Source: Albugo candida (Eukaryota; Oomycota; Peronosporomycetes; Albuginales; Albuginaceae). Taken from it: 64,000 bases of DNA. The notes under the pieces were generated by a model that saw nothing but the letters and a program-made list of their open reading frames with translations, had not been told where the DNA came from and ran no database searches. The DNA lies in the NCBI GenBank assembly GCA_905220665.1, contig CAJNAR010000168.1:558001-622000 (forward strand), read 5' to 3'. The position numbers and the translations under genes are program-made. Shown here in pieces: positions 21,844 to 31,142 of the stretch; the stretch's first letter is position 1; each line of letters starts with the position of its first letter.

Positions 21844-23301
21844 ATGAATGAACGCTCAAAGCTACTTCAAGTTGATTTCACGCGATCATCCACTCATTAT
21901 GTCTATCATTTTATCATTTACACGGTCTTCTTTTTGACATTGTGCATCTCATTCTTTCCGAATAAAACCTCGGATATAATCAACCACTTCTCCACCATAA
22001 ATGTATCCGATCCATTTCATTCTCCTCACGAGACCGGGTACATTAAAATACCCACCAAAAACGAAGATTACTATTTTTACTGGTACTCCGAGTCTCAAAA
22101 TGATCCTAAATCCGATCCGCTTGTCCTTTGGCTTTCTGGCGGTCCCGGTTTCTCCAGTATGGTCGCTCTCTTTCTGGAAAATGGGCCTTGGATTTTGAAA
22201 AACAACATCTTTACACGTAATCTCTTTGCATGGAATAATGCGGCCAATGTAATTTGGCTCGATCAACCAACAAATGTCGGTTTTTCCTATACCAAAGACA
22301 CTGAAAATGACGTGGATAGAAATGAGACAATGATCGGTCAAAGTATTTATTATTTTTTACAAGAATTTATGAAAAAGCATCCAGAATTACGTCATCGCTC
22401 CTTCTTTATCGCTGGCGAGAGTTACGCAGGGCATTATATACCCGCTGTAACCCACTACATATTCAATCAACCACCAATCGGCTCTATAACGTCCAAAACA
22501 TTACCATTAAATCTCAAGGGTATTTCTATCGGAAACGGGTACATCGACACAATAATTCATACCCAGCATATCTTTGATATCGTTAATAACGCGTATAACG
22601 TTACATTACTGAACAAAACACAGTTAATTCAAGCACAAGCATCTCAAAAAGAATGTATTAAACGTATCCGTGCGTGCCTGGAAGACCCAACCTTACTCAC
22701 TGCAACACGTCGTTATTGTGCTGTTAACGTTCTCAGTGTCCTCGCTCATTCAGGTCGTAACATGTATGATCTACGACTTCCATCCAAACTTCTCAATAAC
22801 GCAACCAAGCCAATTGGATACTTTGACTTTAGCTCATTGGCTGCCTTTCTCAACAAACCAGAGACTCGCCAGGCTATAAATGTAAATTACAAACAAATCC
22901 CTCAATGGAGATACACCAATCCTCAAATCGCAAATGATTTTGCAGCAAGTTTACAATTCTTTCAAAGTTCAATGGAATTTATTACAGAATTGCTCAACCG
23001 CACAAGTGTGCGTGTCCTGCTCTACGCGGGAGACACTGATTTAGTGTGCAATTGGAATGTAGTCCAAGCAGTTGCAATAAAACTCCAATGGTACGGTCAA
23101 CGAGGATTCCAGCAAGCTAAATTGTACCCTCTACTGCTGTCAAAATCAAACACAGTAGAAGTAGGCCGTGTCCAATCATTCGACCGACTCACGCTCATCC
23201 GCGTTTTTAATGCTGGGCATATGGTACCGGCCGACCAACCAGCGGTGGCAGCCAGCATCTTTGAGAGATTTGTTCGTAACGAGTCTAATGCGTCTTCCTA
23301 G
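21844..23301 (+). CDS. Serine carboxypeptidase (S10 family), intronless
   Basis: Intact frame of 485 residues from the ATG at 21844. A hydrophobic segment at residues 21-40 (YHFIIYTVFFLTLCISFF) preceded by basic residues suggests a signal anchor or uncleaved signal. The triad is present: Ser in IAGESYAGHYIP, Asp in LYAGDTDLVCNW, His in NAGHMVPADQP. The oxyanion loop reads LSGGPGFSSM where nearly all S10 enzymes have GGPGCSS, so the usual cysteine is replaced by Phe. Many NxS/T sites fit a secreted or vacuolar glycoprotein. It differs from the carboxypeptidase at 5.1-6.8 kb in having no introns and no C-terminal membrane helix. Confidence 0.9.
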   Translation: MNERSKLLQVDFTRSSTHYVYHFIIYTVFFLTLCISFFPNKTSDIINHFSTINVSDPFHSPHETGYIKIPTKNEDYYFYWYSESQNDPKSDPLVLWLSGGPGFSSMVALFLENGPWILKNNIFTRNLFAWNNAANVIWLDQPTNVGFSYTKDTENDVDRNETMIGQSIYYFLQEFMKKHPELRHRSFFIAGESYAGHYIPAVTHYIFNQPPIGSITSKTLPLNLKGISIGNGYIDTIIHTQHIFDIVNNAYNVTLLNKTQLIQAQASQKECIKRIRACLEDPTLLTATRRYCAVNVLSVLAHSGRNMYDLRLPSKLLNNATKPIGYFDFSSLAAFLNKPETRQAINVNYKQIPQWRYTNPQIANDFAASLQFFQSSMEFITELLNRTSVRVLLYAGDTDLVCNWNVVQAVAIKLQWYGQRGFQQAKLYPLLLSKSNTVEVGRVQSFDRLTLIRVFNAGHMVPADQPAVAASIFERFVRNESNASS

Positions 23302-23408
23302 TAAAATGAAACATAGTGTGTACACAATTTAAACGCTATATACGGCACCTGAACTATGTATAGAATGCAAGTCGGGTTGCAGTCTCAACCTATTTGAGTT
23401 TGAGTCGG

Positions 23409-24488
23409 ATGACTCTGGAACGACTCACGAGCATAATTGCACTGAAAGAGCATCAGACTCATCGAAATTCTCTGATTCATACTCAAAACACTTTAAGTCA
23501 AACCCACGGTACACATGAGGGTATACAATTGCCTCAACATCATCGAAGACTTGAGTCATGTAAACGCGTTCGCGTGTGGAAATGCGTCATTTTCAATCCG
23601 ATTTCCAATTCGACAGAGTCGGAAACAAACGAAAACAAAACTGGAGCAGTAAAGGATATGAAATCCTTTCGAAAAATACACATTTCCGAGCTCATGCGAA
23701 TCGTCCAAAAGGTTTATGAGGATCGCTGGATCCTCGAGGTACACAATGAGGTATCATCCTCATCCATTGCAGACGCCTCACAGATTGTGAGTCAACACTC
23801 GAATGAGGAAATATTCATCAAATTGATCCTCATCCATTTGAGTCAATCTACTCTCACTCAAAAACCAGTCTCTATCCAAATCGCTCAATTGCTTATAGCA
23901 ATAAAACAAGCAATGGGACGATATCCGCGCATCCAAACGTTTGCAAATCTTTTGGGCATCGAAACCTCTCCAGCATTTCATTTCAATCCTCCCGAAAAAC
24001 TTAAAGTGTTCATCCATTTGCTCGACCGATTGTATCACTTGAATGGTTATTTCCACAGCAGAAAAGATAAGGATATCGAATCGATCAAGATGAATTTAAA
24101 GAGCGTCGTGAAGAGAGAACAGTTCTTGACAGACTTTCTCACTACACGAGATCTTCCTCCAGTTTTGATAGAAACTCTATTGGAACAATTGTTTCAGGAT
24201 GATTACTATTGGAATTTTCGATTTTGGCACACGCAATTTCGTGAACTTTCAATTTCGTACGAGTGGCCAAATGAGTCGAAAATGAAATTGTGTGAGGGAA
24301 TACTCACTTTCTTTCGCGTTAAAAATGGCGATACAATCTCGCTTTCCGTAAAGGAGCGACATGAGAAATTCGATGGCGACTGGCTTTTGAACACATTGAT
24401 GAATGAGTGGGTTCAACGTGGCCGACAATTGTACCAAATGCTCGAGACAGCAGCTGATGAGGAAGTTCGTACGTTTTCGATAAATTAA
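23409..24488 (+). CDS. Conserved-looking protein of unknown function
   Basis: A 359-residue frame from the ATG at 23409; the frame extends five codons upstream only to a TTG. The first 90 residues are low complexity, His/Thr/Gln rich. After that the protein looks folded and helical, with segments such as 'ISELMRIVQKVYEDRWILEV', 'FIKLILIHLSQSTL' and 'WNFRFWHTQFRELSISYEWP'. I recognise no domain, signal peptide or membrane helix. It ends 30 bp from the convergent DDX52 gene. Confidence 0.6.
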   Translation: MTLERLTSIIALKEHQTHRNSLIHTQNTLSQTHGTHEGIQLPQHHRRLESCKRVRVWKCVIFNPISNSTESETNENKTGAVKDMKSFRKIHISELMRIVQKVYEDRWILEVHNEVSSSSIADASQIVSQHSNEEIFIKLILIHLSQSTLTQKPVSIQIAQLLIAIKQAMGRYPRIQTFANLLGIETSPAFHFNPPEKLKVFIHLLDRLYHLNGYFHSRKDKDIESIKMNLKSVVKREQFLTDFLTTRDLPPVLIETLLEQLFQDDYYWNFRFWHTQFRELSISYEWPNESKMKLCEGILTFFRVKNGDTISLSVKERHEKFDGDWLLNTLMNEWVQRGRQLYQMLETAADEEVRTFSIN

Positions 24489-24517
24489 CGCGACAATGAA
24501 ATATTTCACAAAATTGA

Positions 24518-26458
24518 TTATTCGATGGAAGCGATTTTGGAGCGAGTGATATGACGTTTTTTCATTTGCTTTCGTTTGTGAGCCTTTTGCAGATCGTATC
24601 CGGACACCGTCGTCACACGCTGGCGCTTTGGTGGAGCCTTCAGCAGATGCTGTCTCTTTCCCGTGCTACAGCATTCATTGTATCAATTGAAGCCCGACAT
24701 CTCCTTCCTCTTACCTTGGTTTCTTCAATGAAAGCATCCAAGCAGGAACATCTTGACCAGAGAGTTTAATGACATTTGCAATTGGACGAACGTACTGCAT
24801 GTCACGTTCGGTGAAAAATGTGACTGCAAATCCTTTTCGTCCATTTCGACCTGTTCGACCGATTCGATGGATATAACTAACAGCACTTTGTGGGAAATCG
24901 TAATTGATAACCATATTCACAGCTTTGAAATCCAATCCTCGACACATCAGATCCGTGCATAGTAACACCCAAATTTCACCAGCACGAAATTCCCGAATGA
25001 CTTGATCTCGCTTCTCCTGCGTTCGATCCGCGTGAATTGCACCGACATGGATACCGTCATACAAAAGCTCTTGATACAACTCATTGACTCTGTCTTTATT
25101 CTGTACGAATAAAAGTGCAGGAATCTGAAGACCAGTGTGAATAAGCTGCTTCATAGCCACTAATTTACCCTCTTCTTTCCCCACAAACATCAACTTTTGA
25201 TCGATACTGCTGGCACCCGCATTTTTGATTCCAACAGTGATTTCGATTGGATCGCGAAGAACCGATATTGCAGCTTCTTCCACTCCCTGGAGCATTGTGG
25301 CGCTAAACATGGCACGTTGGATGTCTCGAAGCGTGCAGGATGCAATAATTTCGTCAATTTGTTCGATAAATCCGAGTTCGAATAAACGATCGGCTTCATC
25401 GAGCGTAATCATTTCCACGCTGCATACACAATGGCATCAATAGACAGTCGCATGGAGGGGTTCCGTACCCACTGAGATCGATTTTGGCTGTTTGGATGAG
25501 ATGTACGAGCCGCAAAGGCGTCGCAATTAAAATATCGATAGGAATTGAAGTTTCTTTCCTATCAGTAAATTGGGTACAAATGTAAATAATACGATATTTT
25601 GTGGTATACCTGAAATTTGTTCTTATGGTTTCGGTTTGACTTTTGGAGAGTACGACTGTTTGGAAACCGTATCCGACGGTTAATCGGTTCACTTCTTTTT
25701 CAATTTGAACCGCGAGTTCACGTGTCGGTACTACTATGATGGAGCGAATAGAAGACTGGGATTGTGTTTGTGCTAGACGTAAAAGCATTGGGATGAGGAA
25801 GGCAGCGGTCTTCCCTGAGCCAGTTGGAGCGGTTCCAAGTACATCTCGACCTGCAAGCAGACTTGGTATCGCTTGCATTTGGATAGCTGTGGGTTCTTTG
25901 AAATCGGAGGCTTCGATATTATGCAGTAAAATGGACCGAAACTGCTTTTCTCGACCATTTTGATCCGCAGGAATGCTTTCAAAAGTTGCTATTGGGTTGG
26001 GTACGTGTGCTCCTTCGACCCGAATACCCATTTGACGTCGGAATAGTGCGATGGAAGCTCTATTAAAGTATGTGAGTCGGGTATGGCTGCACAAAGCGCA
26101 CTTACTGCTCATCTTCACGTTGCTTTTTGGATTTTGTCTTCGATTTGGTTATTGAAGGTTTGAAAGCAGGAACTACTTCTATATTGTGAGTAAGACTCGA
26201 CTGGTTATCGGGTAAGAGGTCGTTTTCAGAATCTGCTTTTCGTTTTCGGGTTTGAGTAGCGGGTTGCGAGGAGTCGTGTACGGGTTTGGCTGGTGATTGT
26301 GCGCAGAGACTAACTGGGTTGGTGCTTTGGGTTTGATTGCAGCCAAAAAAGTCAATTTCTTGATCGATTTCTTGTAAGCTTTGTCGACTGATGTCTACGT
26401 AATCAGAAGCGATATGGCTGTGTACATTGACGAGACAATAGATACAGGATAGATACAT
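24518..26458 (-). CDS. DDX52: DEAD-box RNA helicase DDX52/Rok1, 5 exons
   Basis: Exons 26458-26106, 26059-25610, 25558-25469, 25419-24715 and 24665-24518 join in frame to 581 residues; introns are 46, 51, 49 and 49 nt. Helicase motifs are all visible: Q motif 'FKEPTAIQMQAIP', motif I APTGSGKT, Ia PTRELA, motif II LDEADRLFE (completed only by the third splice), motif III SAT, motif IV 'LLFVQNKDR', 'HADRTQEKRDQV', motif V 'LMCRGLDFK', motif VI 'HRIGRTGR'. The pattern 'VINYDFPQSAVSYIHRIGRTGRNGRKG' and the preceding insert match DDX52/Rok1, which acts in early 18S pre-rRNA processing in the nucleolus. The last exon adds a basic Lys/Arg-rich tail with a K-rich end, typical of nucleolar proteins. 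Confidence 0.93.
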
Positions 26459-27624
26459 TTATTTCGGGTAGGTGCATGTTGCTTTGTCGACGAAATTTGG
26501 CGCTTGTCGAGTTTTACTCCATGTGTGAGCGACTTTAAGAAGCTTCGAGTGCCATCCGAATTCATTAATGCGCAGTGATGTAATTGCGTGAAATTGTAAA
26601 ATTATGTTATTTCAGAAAAGATAATAATATAAATGAAAATTACAAAATGTCCTCCTTAACAGTGTTCCGAATGTACGCATGACGTGTTCAATATCACAGT
26701 GAGGTGTTCTGTAGTGACCTCGTTGCTGTGCCTAGCAAAGGACACATATAACGCGTGTCTGCAATGCAGAATGAAGCTATTATCTTATCCTTCTCACACC
26801 ATACGCTAACTAACGTATCTGGATATGTCAAGTGTTTAAAGTCGATCGGAATTGCTTTCGGCGTATCTTTGGATCGTTGATGACCAAGGTTTTTCAATGA
26901 CCGTGTTTCTGGGTTTTATAATAAACCTTGGCCAAGTCTTTGCCCGTAGTCATTCTAGCCGAGCTAAATATGGGCTAAATGGGTCATCATACAAAGTACA
27001 AGATGAAATGGGCTAAATGGGCCCGCTCCCCTTTCCCCCTCAACAAAGAAAAATTACCCTACGTCGACAGTTTCTTCATTGTATACCGAAATCGGTCTGG
27101 GCTTTTGATCTGGTTTTTTATATTCAGATTTCTAACGTGGGAAACCCGATAGCAAAAAAAACTAACGAGTACGAGGTTGAAAACTAACTTCCAACGTGCG
27201 CACTTGTTTCTGATTTGGTAAGCGCTGGAAAGGAAACCATAAGCGTCACTCAAAGGTAAATAACACTGACAAGTAATATATCGATCACAAATCGTATCGC
27301 ACGCTGCTCCCCCCTTCTCCCCCCTCCCCCTCTCTCCTCGCTTCTTGTACTAAAATTCTGTGTACGTGTTAGGTTGCTACAACACAAGAATCAAATATCA
27401 CGACCTTGAACGTACCAATTGAACGCAATCACGGTCAGTATCAATAGATTCCACACTATCAAAACAGCAAAACCGAATACGTTGCCGATTGTGTGCAATA
27501 TACAAACAATCATATCGCTTTGGCACAATACGATTTTGTAGTATATCACGAGTGTGAAGGTAAGAAATGATTCTTGTGTGGTCACATACGTGTATTTTAT
27601 CGTGAAATGTAATGTCGTTTGTAG
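26459..27624. other. Intergenic region upstream of the KIX gene, with direct repeat and pyrimidine tract
   Basis: No gene supported. A 14-bp direct repeat (ATGGGCTAAATGGG) occurs at 26970-26983 and 27008-27021. A strongly pyrimidine-rich tract, nearly all C and T, covers about 27303-27345, and a shorter C-rich stretch lies near 27021-27040. These may belong to the promoter of the KIX gene starting at 27625. Confidence 0.4.
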
Positions 27625-30335
27625 ATGGATTCTTTCGGGTTAGATTTCGGAAGTAACGATATTCTCGATTTGGGCTCACTTGGAATGTGGGGCGGATCCA
27701 CGCCTGTTGGATCATCGCCAAGTGGAACGGGTTTACCGTTTAGCGTCGGAACGCCCACCGGTGTGCCTAGTTTAGGGGACGACTCCTTTCCATCTCTTCA
27801 GGGAGGCAATGAGGATTTTATATTTCCTGACTCACCAAAATCAAACGCTATGGAAGGACAAAGTAGTAAGGAAGGTGATACACATGCATCTTCATCGACC
27901 ACACAGACATCGTCTTCCTCTACGCATGTGAATATTTCAAAAAATAGCAATACAAAACAACTCACATCAAACGCTTCCTCCGAATCAATCACCATCCAAA
28001 CAAGTGGGAAAGACACTATTTCAGGATCACAATTTGATTCCTCAAACTCACAGAGTACAAAATCTGAAAAAGAGGATAGAGAAAATGAGGAAAATGAGGA
28101 TGACGAAGACGAAGACTTTAATGCCTCCTCTTACTTTGGTGATGATTTCGATCAAGATAGCTCAACTGCTTCACAATTAAAACGATCCGAGTCAGTCAAC
28201 ACCCAAGAGAACGCTGAAGCTTCACACGAACTCAATGAAAATCCTCGCCGAAATAGTAACACGAGTTCCGATCACTCCTTGAGTAATTTGTCTTCACCCA
28301 AAGACCACACTTCCACTCGCGAATTTGGCAAAACAACTTCCAATTATGACAATAGCAACGCACATGGATCGCTATCACAAAGGGAATTCACGGAAGAAGC
28401 AAAAAGAGGCTCTATGATGACATCCGATGAAGCATTTGATAACAATTCAATGCTTCATTCCACGAATTCAATGGGATTAGCAATGTCACTGCCAAATGAT
28501 CATGGAGGGCTTCATCCTCTCACTCCGAATCGCTCACTCCCTCAAACTTCCAACGGAGGATCTACGACCTCAGTCTCCTCGGCAGCGAGACCTCACATTG
28601 AGGCAGTGTCAATGTCCATGTCTTCTAATCACTCGACACTCAACCACCAAGCGAATATGGCTCGGTATCCTCAGTCTGGACCTATGATGATGATGTCTCA
28701 AGGTCAAGTTCCTTCGGCGATGGGCGGCAGTCAAGGGTATCCTGGTCCTGGATACTCACATTCAATACCGATGCCGTCTCCGGGACCCCCGCAAGGTGTC
28801 CCTCCTGCACAATATATGCAAGCACCGCCATCATTTCGACCTCCATCCGCTAGTTCGTATGATGAAGATCTCATGCGAATGAAATCGATGATGCTACAGC
28901 ATTCAGATCTCATTCCTCCTCCAATGGAAGTACTTCGAATTTCAATGAGTCAGAGTCAGCCGAATCAGCAAAATGTATTGGGAGGGACCTATATGCCCCA
29001 ACGAAGTGTCGGACCAAGTCCTGGCGTTCGAACAAACCCTTCTTATCCTCAGTACCCTTCCGGGAACCCAGGAATGATGATACAGCAAACAACACCTACA
29101 AACGCTGTAGATCGAGCACAACTAATGCAACGAAGAATGCCGAGAACGCCAAGTAATACCTCTCTGCTGGACGCATCCCCCCCATGGCAATCAGAAACAG
29201 ATCTTCCACTTCGACGGAAAATGATTGGGAAAATGTAAGTGAAACGATCAAAGAATTCAATAAAAAACTGAAAATTATTTCTAGTGTGAGTTTATTACAA
29301 GCGAGGAAACCAGATGCTCCACCCGAATGGATCCGTAGGCTCCCTGATATGGCTCGAAGATTGGAAGATTCTTTGTATCGCACTGCCAAGAATCGAGATG
29401 AATATGGAGATTTTGGCACATTAAAAACTCGGCTACAACATTTAGCTGTTACAATGGGAGCAAGAGCTCAGCATAAAGCTGGTACCACCCGGCCGTCCGC
29501 TTCGGCTCCTGCTGGGTCCGGTATGATGCATCCCGGCAACACACCTGTCAATTCGTTATCTATGGCCGGGAATGTGAGCTCTTCAGGTCACATGCTCACA
29601 GGAATGTCACCTTACAACAACATCGCAGGCCGTATGTCCCAACAACAACTTCTTCAGCAACAGCATATGACTCAAATGCAAAACTCTCAAATGCGACAAC
29701 AAATGACACCACAACAGCTCCAACAATTACAAGTCGCTCAAATGCGACGTAGTCGACAGTATCAACAGCAGATGCAGCAACAACACGCACAAAACATCCA
29801 ACGACAAGCACCGTATCAGCATACAACACAACAGATGCAGCACCCACAAATGCAACGACAAGCTCCCCTTCGACAACCATCGGCAGGTGCCCCAAATGTC
29901 AATCAGCGAGCATCTTCGCAGTCGTACATGCAACAATCCCAAGAAAGCGCTTCTGCGGGTCAAACGCCCATGCAATATCGAAATACCAATTCGATGCCTT
30001 CGGGCATTTCAAATCGATCGAATGAGATGAATTTCGGTGAAACGTCGGAATTTCTCAATTTGGAACTCTCTCAGTCATTTCTCTCTGCCGACGATTTGGG
30101 CTCGGAGCATTCGAATTCGGAAGTTGGGCATAAGCGCTCGTTAACGCACGCGCAACAGCAAATGGCAGCGGCTGCAAATGCGGCAGCTTTTAAACGGACT
30201 AAAGTCAGCGGCACATCGGATCAACGAGGTATGAGCCCGCTTTCTTCGTCATCTCCGTCCGGGAATCAGCTCCAGAAATCAGTGCAAAGCAATTCGAATA
30301 AAACGCCTCCAATGAGCGCTGTGAATGCGAAATAG
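27625..30335 (+). CDS. KIX-domain transcriptional coactivator (Mediator/p300-type), 2 exons
   Basis: Exons 27625-29234 and 29285-30335 flank a 50-nt intron and give 886 residues. The splice falls inside a KIX domain (about residues 520-600): LPLRRKMIGKI|VSLLQARKPDAPPEW then LPDMARRLEDSLYRTAKNRDEY. This is the three-helix fold used by CBP/p300 and Mediator subunit 15 to bind activation domains. Upstream is a long disordered Ser/Asn/acidic region (DEDEDFNASSYFGDDFDQD), then a Pro/Gly/Met-rich part. Downstream is a Gln/Met-rich tract (about 660-780), then FGETSEFLNLELSQSF and a short basic segment (KRTKVSG). No HAT domain is present, so a MED15-like role is the best guess. An acceptor-like TTTGTAG just before the ATG leaves room for a 5' untranslated intron. 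Confidence 0.82.
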
Positions 30336-30889
30336 AGGACCCTGTTTGAATAGTGAGCGTATATGAAGGTGGTCGAGGAGAAAGCCTTATTCAAAGACTT
30401 TGGGGCAGAATTCGACCCAAAGCATGGATTATTAGATATTGGGAATTTCAATGTAGTTTTCGCTTTGTATCGATAGAAAAGAAGCACAAGTCTTTTGGGT
30501 ATACATAGCATTTGTGAGAATTCGAGAGGAAAGAGGTATTGGCATAAGCGTAAGCGTAAGCGTAATAGAACAAGTATAATGATATTGGTGAGAGATCTCG
30601 CAGTTGTTTTGTTGTGTCTCTGCGGGGGTTTGTTTCTGAACGCGAATTCCTTTATGGAACGGATAGAGTACGAAGTACCAAAGTTTAATTACAATCGACT
30701 CCCTGTCGGGTGAAATGGTGTGACGTTTGATTGTGTTCTGTCGACGTATCGCCACATATCGCTATTGATCGAAACTACGCATCACGAAGTGCGCTTGAAG
30801 AAATAACAATCAGTATAGGATGTAGACAATGACTTGGCCTGCACAACTCGTTGATTCATCCGTCTGAGCATAGCAAGTCCGTCTGAGTG
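30336..30889. other. Intergenic region between the KIX gene and the effector array
   Basis: It contains the doubtful 44-codon frame listed separately and a short (GTAAGC/TAAGCG) hexamer repeat at about 30544-30566. Nothing else is supported. Sequence shared with the other array units begins near 30890. Confidence 0.4.
30579..30713 (+). CDS. Possible 44-residue single-pass membrane peptide
   Basis: A short frame from the ATG at 30579 encodes MILVRDLAVVLLCLCGGLF followed by a polar tail ending YNRLPVG. The composition is that of a small single-helix membrane protein, such as a respiratory-complex accessory subunit, but I recognise no family. Chance is a real alternative at this length. Confidence 0.3.
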   Translation: MILVRDLAVVLLCLCGGLFLNANSFMERIEYEVPKFNYNRLPVG

Positions 30890-31059
30890 TGACAAAATCA
30901 ATACGTAGCCTCACCAGCACGCGGTCGAATTTGATCAATCGACGTGTAAGTACAATCGGTCGATGTGTATCGTAAAGACGTGAGACGATCTCACCACAGA
31001 AGAACCGATAACCGATCATAATTACGGTGACAACAGAATGCATGCTTACAACCAGTCAT

Positions 31060-31142
31060 CATTTCATGGCTTTGGTGTACCTCCCCTTCCATAGCTTATA
31101 TCGTATCTAAGGTCTCAAGCGCTCATTGATCGATTTCACGCC
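31060..31142 (+). promoter_or_regulatory. Conserved 5' flank of CCG gene 1
   Basis: Shared with the other array units: a GGTGTAC..CCCCTTCC block about 70 bp before the ATG, then GCGCTCA followed by TCGATTTCACG ending 2 bp before the ATG. It is presumably the core promoter and 5' untranslated region. Confidence 0.5.

Noticed and set aside
26694..26897. 67-codon minus-strand frame
   Set aside because: No domain, no convincing ATG context, no neighbour to splice with.
27391..27585. 64-codon hydrophobic minus-strand frame
   Set aside because: Starts only at a non-ATG codon and lies in the likely promoter/leader of the KIX gene; hydrophobicity follows from base composition.
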